Below, piece after piece: positions 1 through 9,010 of a DNA stretch of 64,000 nt. The notes under the pieces are model-generated. The model searched no databases. It saw only the letters and a list, made by a program, of their open reading frames with translations, and was not told where the DNA came from. The stretch comes from Epilithonimonas arachidiradicis (GTDB taxonomy: Bacteria; Bacteroidota; Bacteroidia; Flavobacteriales; Weeksellaceae). The stretch covers positions 62,001-126,000 of the forward strand of contig NZ_RAQH01000008.1 in assembly GCF_003610695.1 (NCBI RefSeq), written 5' to 3'. Within the stretch, counting starts at the first letter, position 1. Each line of letters opens with the position of its first letter. Made by a program: the position numbers and the translations under genes.

Positions 1-644
1 ATTACCAGCTTTCTGTCGGTGCTTTCAGCTAAAACCGGATTGTGTGTGACAATTACAAAAGTCTGCTGATATTTGTCTCTTAAATCAAAAAATAACTGGT
101 GAAGCGCATCTGCATTTTTGGAATCCAGGTTTCCGGTTGGTTCGTCAGCATAAATGATTTTTGGAGAATTAATCAAGGCTCTTGCAACAGCAACTCTTTG
201 AGACTCACCGCCGGAAAGTTCAGAAGGTTTGTGATGCAACCTGTGTGCAATATTGAGATCTTCGAAAAGCGAATGTGCTTTTTCGATCACATTTTTTTCC
301 GCAATTCCTCCGATTTTTGTCGGCAACAAAACATTTTCAAGTGCAGTGAATTCTGGTAAAAGCTGATGGTTCTGAAAAACAAATCCAATATTTTTATTAC
401 GAAATTTTGACAATTCCCTATCCTTCATATTTAGAAAGGAATTCCCATCTAATGAGATTTCTGTTCCGTAATTACCAATGTCAGAAGGTTTATCCAACGT
501 TCCCAGAATTTGAAGCAATGTTGATTTTCCGGCTCCGGATTCTCCGACAATAGAGACAACTTCGCTTGGTTTGATATGGATATCGACACCTTTCAGAACC
601 TCCAGAGTTCCGTAGAATTTATGTATATTTTTTGCTCGAATCAT
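1..644 (-). CDS. lolD: LolD-type lipoprotein-release ABC transporter ATPase (3' end cut off by window)
   Basis: ATP-binding subunit of the MacB/LolD class, probably powering release of lipoproteins from the inner membrane or a related FtsX-like export step. My translation from ATG 642-644 shows Walker [10 protein letters not shown], a Q-loop region [19 protein letters not shown], signature [15 protein letters not shown], Walker [14 protein letters not shown] and the switch His in VTHNPVLAE. About 214 codons lie in the window against a usual length of about 220-230, so only the extreme C-terminus is missing. The GNLDS after Walker B is typical of the LolD/FtsE group. It stands alone in view: uvrD starts its own unit on the same strand. 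The family call is firm; the exact partner permease is not visible. Confidence 0.85.
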   Translation of the reverse strand, partial: MIRAKNIHKFYGTLEVLKGVDIHIKPSEVVSIVGESGAGKSTLLQILGTLDKPSDIGNYGTEISLDGNSFLNMKDRELSKFRNKNIGFVFQNHQLLPEFTALENVLLPTKIGGIAEKNVIEKAHSLFEDLNIAHRLHHKPSELSGGESQRVAVARALINSPKIIYADEPTGNLDSKNADALHQLFFDLRDKYQQTFVIVTHNPVLAESTDRKLV

Positions 645-737
645 TATTTTCAATAGGTTGATGTGATCATTTGTTAATTCAATAATTAAAAAAACATTGT
701 CAGATTATCGAATCGCCATACTATCAGATTATATCAT

Positions 738-3065
738 TTAAATCTTGGTTAATTTAGCAAATTTCAGAATAAGGTTTTTCTCGCCTTCATTACTGAAAAT
801 AACTTTAGCTTTGATATTCTGAGGATCGGTTCCGTCCAGAAAAGTCACTTCTCCAATACCAAAACGGTCGTGGCGAACTTTGTCACCTACTTCTATATTT
901 TCTGAAGATGAGCCGCTTGGATTGATAATCTTAGCCGTGGCGACAGGTTTTAAAGTCTTTTTTGGTGGTGGATTATTGATATTTCTCTCCAGCGTTTTTT
1001 TCTCCTCTTTCTTTTTGAAAAATCTAGGTTCAGACGGCCTTTCATCAAAAATATTAGAATTGATTCCGGAATTGTTCACAAATCTTGCTTCCAGCATTGG
1101 GTTGATGAATTCTATATATTTCGAATCCACTTCGCTCAAAAATCTTGACGGTTCCGAATCTGTAATTTTTCCCCATTGGAAACGGGAAACGGCATAAGTG
1201 AAATAAGCCTGCTTTTCCGCTCTTGTCAATGCGACATAGAACAAACGTCTTTCCTCTTCGAGTTCTTCTCTCGTGGATGAGCTCATAAAACTTGGAAACA
1301 AATTTTCTTCTAATCCTACGAGGTAAACTACAGGAAATTCCAGACCTTTCGATAAGTGAATGGTCATCAGCGACACTTTTTCGCCCTCATCTTTATCGTT
1401 CTGAGTATCGGATGACAATGCAATATTTTCAAGGAAATTGGACAAGCTTGGGTCGCCGTCCTCAATCTGTCTTTGTTCCTCAATAAAACCCTGCATCGAG
1501 TTCAATAATTCCTGGATATTTTCAACTCTGGAAATACCTTCTGGCGTTTGGTCTTCTTTTAAAAATTTAATCAAACTGCTTCGTTTCGCCACTTCCATTG
1601 CGACATCATAAACATTCTCTGTTTTCAGCATCACCTGAAACGCTTTTATCATCGCCCAAAAATCGCCGAGTTTAGTGATAATTCCGTTATTTAAACCTAA
1701 TTGTGGCGCGTAAAAACCGAGATTGTCCAAAACCTGAGTTATCGGAACATTGTGGGAATCTGCAAAAACAATCAGTTTATTTTGCGTTGTTTCTCCAATA
1801 CCTCTTGCGGGATAATTGATGATTCTTGACAAGGCTTCGGAATCATTTTCATTAACCAAAATTCTGAGGTAAGCCAATAGATCCTTGACTTCTTTTCTTT
1901 GATAGAAAGATAATCCGCCATAAACTCTGTAAGGAATATTCTTCTTTCTGAGCGCATCTTCAAAAGCTCTGGTCTGCGAGTTGGTTCTGTAAAGAATCGC
2001 AAAATCTGAGAATTTTCGTTGTTGTGTGTTATGCAACTCGAAGATATTGGCAGAAACAAAATTCGCTTCGTCCGCATCAGAAAGACTTCGGTAAACTTTT
2101 ATTTTCTCGCCGACTTCATTTTCGCTGAAAACATTTTTCTTGAATTGTTGTAAATTTTTAGAAATCACAACATTGGCTGCATCTACAATATTCTGGGTAG
2201 AACGGTAATTCTGTTCCAGAGAAACGGTTACCGCATCGGGGTAATCTTTCTTGAAATTCAGAATGTTGTAAATATTAGCGCCACGAAATGAATAGATCGA
2301 CTGTGCATCGTCTCCAACGACACAGATATTCTCGAATTTGGAAGCTAAAGCTTTGACAATCAAATATTGAGAATGGTTTGTATCCTGATACTCATCTACC
2401 AGAATGTATCGGAATCTGTCCTGATACTTGGCTAAAACTTCAGGAAAACGCGTCAATAATTCGTTGGTTTTCAATAATAAGTCATCGAAATCCATTGCGC
2501 CGTTTTTGAAACAGGCTTCGACATATTTTCTGTAAATTTCACCAATCAATCTCATATTCGCTCTTTCATCAGCTTCCATCAATTCCGGGTTGTTGAAATA
2601 GGCGTTAACCGTAATCAGATTATTTTTGTATTGAGAAATTCTCGCCAAAACTTTCTTTGGCTTATAAATTTCCGCATCAACGTTCATATCTTTTATCACC
2701 TTCTTCAAAACATTGAGAGCGTCCTGTGCATCATAAATCGTAAAATTGGAAGGATAACCGAGATAATGCGCCTCGCTTCTGAGAATCCGTGCAAAAACCG
2801 AGTGAAATGTGCCCATCCAGAGTGACCTCGCATCGCTAACGCCAACGACTTTTGCGATACGTTCTTTCATCTCTTTTGCTGCTTTGTTGGTAAAGGTCAA
2901 AGCCAGAATATTGAAAGGGTCAACACCATTGGTAATCAGATGCGCAATCCTCATCGTCAGAACTCTGGTCTTGCCGGAACCTGCGCCCGCCAAAACCATC
3001 AACGGTCCTTGTAACGTAGTAACTGCCTCAAACTGTGCTTCATTTAATCCTTTCAGATAATCCAT
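738..3065 (-). CDS. uvrD: UvrD/PcrA-type ATP-dependent 3'-5' DNA helicase
   Basis: Superfamily 1A helicase of 775 aa that unwinds DNA in excision repair and in removing RecA or stalled-fork structures. Walker A GAGSGKT lies at about residues 27-33, followed by LTFTNKAAKEMKER (motif Ia), the Walker B region LVDEYQDTN, GDDAQSIYSFRGA (motif III), QNYRST (motif IV), MTIHLSKGLEFPVVYLVG (motif V) and VALTRAEK (motif VI). The C-terminal 60 residues (VGDKVRHDRFGIGEV) form the Tudor-like RNA-polymerase-interaction domain typical of PcrA/UvrD. The length is normal and the ATG start fits. It is monocistronic, with divergent FUSC upstream. A TATTTTTG -7-like sequence lies on the minus strand at 3090-3097. 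Confidence 0.97.
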   Translation of the reverse strand: MDYLKGLNEAQFEAVTTLQGPLMVLAGAGSGKTRVLTMRIAHLITNGVDPFNILALTFTNKAAKEMKERIAKVVGVSDARSLWMGTFHSVFARILRSEAHYLGYPSNFTIYDAQDALNVLKKVIKDMNVDAEIYKPKKVLARISQYKNNLITVNAYFNNPELMEADERANMRLIGEIYRKYVEACFKNGAMDFDDLLLKTNELLTRFPEVLAKYQDRFRYILVDEYQDTNHSQYLIVKALASKFENICVVGDDAQSIYSFRGANIYNILNFKKDYPDAVTVSLEQNYRSTQNIVDAANVVISKNLQQFKKNVFSENEVGEKIKVYRSLSDADEANFVSANIFELHNTQQRKFSDFAILYRTNSQTRAFEDALRKKNIPYRVYGGLSFYQRKEVKDLLAYLRILVNENDSEALSRIINYPARGIGETTQNKLIVFADSHNVPITQVLDNLGFYAPQLGLNNGIITKLGDFWAMIKAFQVMLKTENVYDVAMEVAKRSSLIKFLKEDQTPEGISRVENIQELLNSMQGFIEEQRQIEDGDPSLSNFLENIALSSDTQNDKDEGEKVSLMTIHLSKGLEFPVVYLVGLEENLFPSFMSSSTREELEEERRLFYVALTRAEKQAYFTYAVSRFQWGKITDSEPSRFLSEVDSKYIEFINPMLEARFVNNSGINSNIFDERPSEPRFFKKKEEKKTLERNINNPPPKKTLKPVATAKIINPSGSSSENIEVGDKVRHDRFGIGEVTFLDGTDPQNIKAKVIFSNEGEKNLILKFAKLTKI

Positions 3066-3130
3066 TATAGTCTCAAAATTTTAAGATAACAAAAATAGCG
3101 ATTTTTATGCAATTTCTCATTTCATTAGCA

Positions 3131-3161
3131 TTTGAATTTCCGCGATTAATGGGTAATTTTG
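3131..3161 (+). promoter_or_regulatory. Bacteroidetes-type promoter for the FUSC gene
   Basis: TTTG at 3131-3134 (-33) and TAATTTTG at 3154-3161 (-7) are separated by 19 bp, a full match to the known Bacteroidetes consensus TTTG / TAnnTTTG. Transcription would begin around 3167, about 55 nt before the TTG start of the FUSC gene. Confidence 0.7.
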
Positions 3162-3221
3162 CACTTGCAAAAAATAGTTTTTCAAATCGCTGTTTCTAAT
3201 TCTAAAAGTTAAATCAATCCA

Positions 3222-4298
3222 TTGAAAATCAATATAAAAAAAGAAATCGGTTCATTTTTTGAACTGAAACCTTCGCCCAGAAGCTGGCACATTCCTTTTC
3301 TTGCGGGACTTTCTGTTGGTATTCCTTTGATATTCGGATATTATTCCGGAGATGTAAAAGCTTCATTAACAGCAAGTCTGGCAGGCTTGGTAATTCTTTA
3401 CATCCCGAATACAAAAGATATTTTTGAAATGATGATGAAGATGTTTGTCTGTTCTTTCGGAATGATTATTTCTTACATTTTCGGTTTGGTTTTTAGTTTC
3501 AATATGTGGATTGCACCTTTAGCTTTCGGGGTTTTTTCAGCAATAGCTTATTATATTGTCCGGTATTTCAATCTAAAACCTCCGGGAGGCTTTTTCTTTA
3601 TTATGATGGCTTCTATGGCTATCGGACTTCCCCACAATCCGGAAGCTATTCCGCAGAAAATCGGAGTTTTCACCATCGGAACTTTGAATGCTTGTCTTAT
3701 TTGCTTGATTTATACTTTATTAAAATCCAAAAAAGAACCTAGTAAAAATGTAACTACGCTCCAGATCAATCCGTATATTAATCTTGTAGAATCACAAATT
3801 ATCGGGATCTGTATGTCTGCTTCGGTTTTGATTGGACAGATTTTTAAATTGGATTATCCTTACTGGATTCCGGTTTCCAGCTTGGCAGTTTTACAAGGTG
3901 TCAACCAATATCACATCTGGAAACGTGGTTTTCACAGGATTATTGGTACATTGATAGGTCTTGTGATGGCGTGGTTTATATTTTCTTACATTAATGATAC
4001 GTTGTGGATTTGCATTGCGATTATCTGTCTTCAGATTATCGTGGAAATGCTGATTACGAGACATTATGCGCTGGCTGTAATATTTCTTACTCCAATGGGA
4101 ATTCTTCTTGCTGAAACCGGAAGCTCTACTTCACTTAATCCTGATTATCTTTTAAAAATGAGATTGTTGGAGATTTTAATCGGTAGCGCAATTGGTTGTG
4201 TTGGCGGTTGGTTTTTGTATAACGAAAGGATCAGATTTAATTCTATCAAACATTTGAGAAGGTCGAAGGTTGTATTAAGAAAAAGCTTTCGAAAATAA
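3222..4298 (+). CDS. FUSC family integral membrane protein
   Basis: Polytopic membrane protein of 358 aa related to the fusaric-acid-resistance/aromatic acid exporter superfamily. Hydrophobic segments run through residues 25-170 and again through 190-335, the duplicated architecture usual for FUSC proteins, with the central loop (about 165-185) rich in Lys. The segment PYWIPVSSLAVLQG followed by a basic HIWKRGFHRIIGTLIG is the characteristic FUSC motif. No large cytoplasmic domain is present, so this is a short form. The reading frame opens with TTG at 3222; the first in-frame ATG lies far downstream inside the membrane region, so TTG is the probable start. The substrate cannot be read from sequence; efflux of small aromatic compounds is inference from the family. 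Confidence 0.8.
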   Translation: MKINIKKEIGSFFELKPSPRSWHIPFLAGLSVGIPLIFGYYSGDVKASLTASLAGLVILYIPNTKDIFEMMMKMFVCSFGMIISYIFGLVFSFNMWIAPLAFGVFSAIAYYIVRYFNLKPPGGFFFIMMASMAIGLPHNPEAIPQKIGVFTIGTLNACLICLIYTLLKSKKEPSKNVTTLQINPYINLVESQIIGICMSASVLIGQIFKLDYPYWIPVSSLAVLQGVNQYHIWKRGFHRIIGTLIGLVMAWFIFSYINDTLWICIAIICLQIIVEMLITRHYALAVIFLTPMGILLAETGSSTSLNPDYLLKMRLLEILIGSAIGCVGGWFLYNERIRFNSIKHLRRSKVVLRKSFRK

Positions 4299-4315
4299 AA
4301 AGGTTAAAAATTATT

Positions 4316-4660
4316 CTAATTTATACTTAATATCAATGTAAAAATCATCAATATTGCTAATCCAATTATTGACCAATTAGCCGTAGAAAGTTGAGTCTTA
4401 TTGCTTTTTTTGAGTTTAGAAGCTTCCATTATCATCAGACTAAACCAACCAACCACAATTAAAATTGCTAAAACGCCCAAAATAATTTGCGAATCGTAAG
4501 CGGCCACAAACAAAAGCACACAACTCGCAACAGCTGCAACTAAGAGAATTACAGTTCTTACTAATATATGGATTATGATTGTCTGATTGTTAATTTGAAC
4601 ACTTGGCTTGTCCTCGTTATCCTCCTTGATATCAAACAACTCATTGAATTCTTCATTCAT
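4316..4660 (-). CDS. Small three-helix membrane protein, unknown function
   Basis: An open frame extends upstream to 4711, but the internal ATG at 4658-4660 (protein start MNEEFNELFDIKEDNED) is preferred. It lies 1 bp after the stop of the upstream 60-aa gene, and the longer form would run through that gene's end. The resulting 114-aa protein has an acidic N-terminus of about 30 residues, then three hydrophobic stretches (HILVRTVILLVAAVAS..., IILGVLAILIVVGWFSLMI, WSIIGLAILMIFTLILSI). I recognise no family. It is the last gene of the minus-strand polysaccharide-type cluster. Confidence 0.6.
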   Translation of the reverse strand: MNEEFNELFDIKEDNEDKPSVQINNQTIIIHILVRTVILLVAAVASCVLLFVAAYDSQIILGVLAILIVVGWFSLMIMEASKLKKSNKTQLSTANWSIIGLAILMIFTLILSIN

Positions 4661-4661
4661 A

Positions 4662-4844
4662 TTACTTCTGTTTTTGATATAATTTAATGAAAAAAGCGGT
4701 AAGTCCGGCATAAGCCAAAACCTGTAACATGCTGCTTATCATATACATATTTTGTGAAAAACCTACCTGAGGAAATATGTAAATTAATTGAGTTAAGGTC
4801 AGAATTGCTAAAGAAATAATGGCTATTAGTGTGTGATTTTTCAT
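4662..4844 (-). CDS. 60-aa two-helix membrane protein, unknown function
   Basis: A short hydrophobic protein with two predicted membrane segments (about residues 4-24 and 32-55) and a basic C-terminus (KLYQKQK). Its ATG at 4842-4844 directly abuts the TAG stop of the upstream glycosyltransferase-like gene, and its stop lies 1 bp before the next start. Translational coupling in one operon is therefore very likely. Coding status rests mainly on this tight packing; no family is recognised. Confidence 0.55.
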   Translation of the reverse strand: MKNHTLIAIISLAILTLTQLIYIFPQVGFSQNMYMISSMLQVLAYAGLTAFFIKLYQKQK

Positions 4845-5903
4845 CTAAGTTTTTTTAGTAGTTAATCTTTCAACTAATATCGGCAATTTTTTTGAAACAT
4901 TCTCTAATGAGTATAATTGAAAATCAAATCTCTGATTTTTCACTTCGGAAAATTGAGTTTGTAAATCCTTTTTTTCTTTGTTAATAAATTCTAAATCAGA
5001 GTTATATGTTTCTGGGAAAATAGCTGGTTTTGCGTATTTTATTGCATCTCCAATATTACCGCTGATTTTAGTTTTTCCGTAGATTTCTTTGACAGAGAAA
5101 AATTCAGTTTCATTTTGAATTGGACAATATAAAACATCTGCTTTTCTCATACAATTATCAAATTCTTGCTGAGGAATTTTATATTCAAAAAACTGTATTT
5201 TTATAAATTGCGGAAGTTTATCTACAATTGACTTTAATTTTTCTAATTCTTTTCCGGAAGCTTTCCCCAGGAAAATAATTTCATAATTGATTCCGGTATT
5301 TTCAAAGTTTTTTAATTTGTCAAGAAACGAGTTATAATCCCTCCTACTTTGCGAAACTGCGCCCGGAACTACAATCCTGATTGTTTCCGTATCTGATTTT
5401 TCGGAATCAAATTGATTAAAATAAACCGGCAAAAATTCCAGATTATTTTTTTGAGAAACCAATTCGTCGATTCCCAAAAGATATTTTGATTTTTGATAGA
5501 CTTTCGGAGCCTCCAAAAGTCCTTCCTTTAGGAATAATTTGAGCCTGTACTTGAAATCGTTTTTAAAAATACTTTTAAACAATTCCCATTTTGGAGCTTT
5601 GGTAAAATTAAGATTATGAACAAGAATTGCCGTATTGAATTTCTTTACAATCGCTTTGTAGAAAATGAAATGCCGATGAATGGTTCCAATAATAATCAAG
5701 TCATATTTTTCCTTCTCCAATGTTTCCAAAAGCTGAGAATAATCGGTGAGAAATACATTTGGTTTGTGAATGTTCAACAGGTTAAAAATCTTTTCCGAGA
5801 AATAGAAATCAACAGAAAATTCCGATGAATCTTTTGTCAATTCGTAGAAGTTAGCAGCTAATTCTGCGTGTGTATCCAGTTCTATGTAAGCTATTTTTTT
5901 CAT
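4845..5903 (-). CDS. GT-B-like glycosyltransferase, probable
   Basis: A 352-aa protein without signal peptide. The N-terminal half has Rossmann-like elements (IAYIELDTHAELAANFYEL, YDLIIIGTIHRHF, TAILVHNLNFTKAPKW). The C-terminal half has the usual GT-B order: a strand RIVVPGAVSQSRRDY, YEIIFLGKASG, IKIQFFEYKIPQQEFDNCMRKADVLYCPI, then a glycine-rich stretch GNIGDAIKYAKPAIFP resembling the nucleotide-sugar-binding end of GT4 enzymes. The classical E-x7-E motif is not obvious, so the family is inferred from fold pattern and neighbours. It overlaps the GT2 gene by 4 bp (ATGA) and abuts the following small membrane gene. A role in cell-surface glycan assembly is likely. Confidence 0.6.
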   Translation of the reverse strand: MKKIAYIELDTHAELAANFYELTKDSSEFSVDFYFSEKIFNLLNIHKPNVFLTDYSQLLETLEKEKYDLIIIGTIHRHFIFYKAIVKKFNTAILVHNLNFTKAPKWELFKSIFKNDFKYRLKLFLKEGLLEAPKVYQKSKYLLGIDELVSQKNNLEFLPVYFNQFDSEKSDTETIRIVVPGAVSQSRRDYNSFLDKLKNFENTGINYEIIFLGKASGKELEKLKSIVDKLPQFIKIQFFEYKIPQQEFDNCMRKADVLYCPIQNETEFFSVKEIYGKTKISGNIGDAIKYAKPAIFPETYNSDLEFINKEKKDLQTQFSEVKNQRFDFQLYSLENVSKKLPILVERLTTKKT

Positions 5904-6811
5904 AATCCGAAGTTTTTGAAAAACTCTTTCCAGCGTAGATTTCGGATAAATTGGATTTCTTCTTGGCTTAGATTGCGTTGGTCTTTTTGTTTCAGAAAAG
6001 ATTTGATAGTGATAAAAAATTCTTTTGCAGAATGATTTTTGAAACTGGATTTTGCAGAAGAAATCATGGCCAAAGGCAAACTCAACCCGATATTATAAAA
6101 GTATTGACCCAATTTTTCTGCTTTTTGGTCTTTGTATTTATAAGCAGTTGGCCTTAGATGCTTTACCCAAAGGTCTTTGATTGTGACTACTTCCCAATTA
6201 CTTTTTTTTGCTAACAAAATATCCAAATTGTCCCAGCCCAAAACAGCTCTTAAGCCATTCATATCTTCGAAACATTCTTTTCTATAAGCTTTTATCGGAC
6301 CACGAACGTGGTTTTTGGAAGACAAATTTTCAAAAATCCAATCGTGATTATTGTTGCTGAAATCTAACCAGTTTTCATTCGGATTTCTGAGGTTCTTGAT
6401 TTCAGGATTTTGCTTGTAATTTTTGATATAAACCAAACCGGAAACAATTCCGGCTTTTGGATCTGACTCGAAAATCTGATTGATCTTTTCCAAATAATTC
6501 TGAGGAAAGATGATATCTGCATCGTATTTACAAATGACATCAAAACTTTTCCAATCAACAGATCCTAAACCTTTATTAAAAGTTTTCACAACCTTTGCTC
6601 CAGGTTCATGTTCAGATTTTTCTAAGTTCAAAACCTTGAATCTTGAATCTTGAGCCTTAAAATTATTAATGATTTCGGAGGTTCTATCGGTAGAACCATC
6701 ATTCACAATTACACAAACGAAGTCTTGAAAACTTTGATTCTTAAGAGATTCCAAGCATTGAGAAATGTTTTTCTCTTCGTTGTGGGCAGGAATGATGATA
6801 AGAAATTTCAT
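5900..6811 (-). CDS. Family 2 glycosyltransferase
   Basis: A 303-aa GT-A enzyme transferring a sugar from a nucleotide donor to a surface glycan. The N-terminus FLIIIPAHNEEKNISQCLESL, the nucleotide-binding VIVNDGSTDRTSEI, and the metal-binding acidic site in CKYDADIIFP are the standard GT2 landmarks. The catalytic region GLRAVLGWDNLDILLA resembles the (D/E)D acceptor loop of this class. There are no membrane segments, so it is cytosolic or membrane-associated. Start ATG 6809-6811 directly abuts the stop of the upstream methyltransferase, and its end overlaps the next gene by 4 bp. This makes a compact operon of methyltransferase, GT2, GT4-like and two small membrane proteins. Confidence 0.9.
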   Translation of the reverse strand: MKFLIIIPAHNEEKNISQCLESLKNQSFQDFVCVIVNDGSTDRTSEIINNFKAQDSRFKVLNLEKSEHEPGAKVVKTFNKGLGSVDWKSFDVICKYDADIIFPQNYLEKINQIFESDPKAGIVSGLVYIKNYKQNPEIKNLRNPNENWLDFSNNNHDWIFENLSSKNHVRGPIKAYRKECFEDMNGLRAVLGWDNLDILLAKKSNWEVVTIKDLWVKHLRPTAYKYKDQKAEKLGQYFYNIGLSLPLAMISSAKSSFKNHSAKEFFITIKSFLKQKDQRNLSQEEIQFIRNLRWKEFFKNFGL

Positions 6812-7612
6812 TTAGAAAGGATTCGATTTCAGATTGACTTCAAATAAAAATTCTGGTGTTTTAGGGCTTTCAAAAGTTGACGTTTTAAAATTTTCTTTTG
6901 TGAAAACGGCGCACATTGTATTTTGTGGATGGTAAAGGTTTTTATGAAATTCTTTCGGAGTCCCGTCCAGAATGGCTTTGAAAACTTCATAACGGATTTT
7001 CTCCGGATTGTAAGCGTAATCGTGCCAAACCACAACCGAATTTTCGTGGACAAGATGTTTGAAAACCTGTTCTGTGTCGTGTTTTACCATCTCGTAAGAA
7101 TGATCACCGTCAATGAAGATCAGATCATATTTTTTACCCAGTCCGGCAAAATCAAAGGTTTTTGTATTGCCTTCCAGATGCAAAATTTTTGAATTTTTCT
7201 TGGACAAAACGCCGTGTAATTCTGCATATCTTCTATTCCAGCCCATTGCTTCCATTTCGGCTTTGGAAAGGTTTAGCGTGGTACAGTCATCAATCTCTTT
7301 AGCGATGTTCCAAACACTTTCTCCTCTCCAGGTTCCGATTTCGAAATATGAATTTTTTCCTTTCGCAAGAGTCTTTAATAAAGCTAAATCCGTGGGAAGT
7401 GAACCGCCATCAAGAATAAACAGATCGACATTAGATTCAAAATTACCGTTAGAAATTTCGTCAAGAGAAACTTCGGGCAGGCTTAATAGTTGAGGATATT
7501 TTTTTTGAAATTCGAATTTTCTGATATCGTTCTGATCAAGAATCAGATTAACAAGGCTTGGCTCCTTTATAATATACTGAATTGATTTTATTAGCTTTTG
7601 AAGTTTTGTCAT
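6812..7612 (-). CDS. Class I SAM-dependent methyltransferase (Methyltransf_24 type)
   Basis: A 266-aa protein with the SAM-binding motif SYFEIGTWRGESVWNIAK at about residues 87-104, an acidic motif after it, and YDLIFIDGDHSYEMVKHD, the IDGDHSY hallmark of the Methyltransf_24/sugar-methyltransferase group. The first 70 residues form a helical extension. It heads the minus-strand cluster with two glycosyltransferases, suggesting methylation of a sugar in a surface polysaccharide or glycan. The acceptor is unknown. The 178-bp gap to the divergent MFS gene holds this operon's promoter. Confidence 0.85.
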   Translation of the reverse strand: MTKLQKLIKSIQYIIKEPSLVNLILDQNDIRKFEFQKKYPQLLSLPEVSLDEISNGNFESNVDLFILDGGSLPTDLALLKTLAKGKNSYFEIGTWRGESVWNIAKEIDDCTTLNLSKAEMEAMGWNRRYAELHGVLSKKNSKILHLEGNTKTFDFAGLGKKYDLIFIDGDHSYEMVKHDTEQVFKHLVHENSVVVWHDYAYNPEKIRYEVFKAILDGTPKEFHKNLYHPQNTMCAVFTKENFKTSTFESPKTPEFLFEVNLKSNPF

Positions 7613-7762
7613 TACAAAATTGGCAATTAATTTATCGTTCCAAAATGGATTAAAAGCCGAAAGTTACAGATTTTTCTAATATTTCTGATGATTATTGATT
7701 TCAACGATGAATAATTATTGATTTATTAACCCGGGGAATTATTTTTAGAAAGTTATAAGAAG

Positions 7763-7770
7763 TAATTTTG
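7763..7770 (+). promoter_or_regulatory. -7 element TAATTTTG before the MFS gene
   Basis: TAATTTTG is a full TAnnTTTG match about 20 bp before the MFS start codon. No convincing TTTG is present at the -33 position (only T-rich sequence around 7742-7746), so this is a half-supported promoter giving a very short leader. Confidence 0.4.
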
Positions 7771-7789
7771 CATCTTTGATTTTAATGTT

Positions 7790-8974
7790 ATGGATGCAAC
7801 GATTGGACAAAGCAAGAATTTTTCATATTCCGTTATTTCCTATGTCTTTTTTACATTTATAGGCTATTTTATCATCGGATTATCGTTATCAGTTTTACCG
7901 ATTTTTATAAACAAAGGTCTTGGTTTTAGTATGCTGGTTGCAGGAATTGTGATTAGTTTACAATATGTGATGACATTTTTGATGCGGGCTTATTCCGGAA
8001 AAATCATCGATAGCAAAGGCCCGAAGCCAGCTGTCTTGGCAAGTATGTTAAGTTTTGCTTTCACCGGTTTGGTGTTGATAATGGCTTACTATTTCAGGTT
8101 ATCTCCCATTATTAGCTTATCATTTCTGATTATCACAAGATTCTTTACAGGCTGTGCCGAAGGTATGATTGGCGCAAGTCCTATTAACTGGGCTATCATG
8201 GCTTTCGGAGAAAAACATACAGCCAAAATTATTTCTTATAACGGTGTGGCGTGTTACGGCGCTTTGGCTTTAGGTGCATCTCTAGGAGTAATAATTGTTA
8301 AACACTTCAATTTTTATGGCTTAGGGATTCTGATTATTTTTTTAGGATTAATCGGATTTTTCATTGCAAGAAACAAAGAAAATAGAACCGGGAAACAATC
8401 TGAAGAAGAACAAAAATCCTTCTGGAATGTGCTTGGGAAAGTAGCGCCTTTTGGACTTTGTCTGGCTTTGGGAGGTTTAGGATTCGCGACCATTTCTACT
8501 TTTATAACACTTTACTACGATTATTACCATTGGCAAAACGGCGCAATGTGTTTGTCAGTTTTTGGGATTTTGTTTGTTGCAGGCAGATTGGTTTTCAGTA
8601 ATGCAATTAACCGATTTGGCGGAATCAACGTTGCGATTGCAAGTTTGGCTGTTGAAGTGCTAGGACTGACAATTATTGCGTTGTCTTATCATCCCTATTT
8701 TGCATTGGTTGGTGCGGGAATCACAGGTTTAGGATTTTCATTGATTTTCCCAGCTTTGGGCGTAATGGCGATGAAGACTGTTCCCTCTTCCAATCAAGGT
8801 TCGGCTCTAGCTGGTTATGGCTTGTTTATCGATATTTCTTTGGGAATTACTGGTCCGTTGATTGGCGGTGTTGCTGATGTGTTTGGTTTGCCCTATATTT
8901 TCCCTTTCAGTATTGGAATTGTGATGTTAGGCTTGGCTTTAGCTTACTATCTGAAAATGAATCAATCGAAATAA
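7790..8974 (+). CDS. MFS transporter, YhhS/YfcJ-like
   Basis: A 394-aa major facilitator with 12 predicted membrane helices. The loop between helices 2 and 3 carries RAYSGKIIDSKGPKPAV, a version of the MFS motif A (G-x3-D-x2-G). ITRFFTGCAEGMIGASPINW matches the helix-5 region seen in the YhhS/YfcJ arabinose-efflux-like subgroup. A central basic/acidic loop (residues about 200-215, NKENRTGKQSEEEQKS) separates the two halves. Likely role is proton-coupled efflux of a small molecule; the substrate is not readable. SulP follows 36 bp downstream on the same strand, so co-transcription is possible. Confidence 0.85.
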   Translation: MDATIGQSKNFSYSVISYVFFTFIGYFIIGLSLSVLPIFINKGLGFSMLVAGIVISLQYVMTFLMRAYSGKIIDSKGPKPAVLASMLSFAFTGLVLIMAYYFRLSPIISLSFLIITRFFTGCAEGMIGASPINWAIMAFGEKHTAKIISYNGVACYGALALGASLGVIIVKHFNFYGLGILIIFLGLIGFFIARNKENRTGKQSEEEQKSFWNVLGKVAPFGLCLALGGLGFATISTFITLYYDYYHWQNGAMCLSVFGILFVAGRLVFSNAINRFGGINVAIASLAVEVLGLTIIALSYHPYFALVGAGITGLGFSLIFPALGVMAMKTVPSSNQGSALAGYGLFIDISLGITGPLIGGVADVFGLPYIFPFSIGIVMLGLALAYYLKMNQSK

Positions 8975-9010
8975 TAATTAATTCCGCTATTTTCGCATTT
9001 TAAAATTTTT

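Noticed and set aside
880-1197. 105-aa open frame on + inside uvrD
   Set aside because: Lies antisense to conserved UvrD coding sequence; composition (Phe/Ser-rich) is that of a reverse-strand shadow.
7113-7493. 126-aa open frame on + opposite the methyltransferase gene
   Set aside because: Antisense to a gene with clear SAM motifs; no domain or start context.
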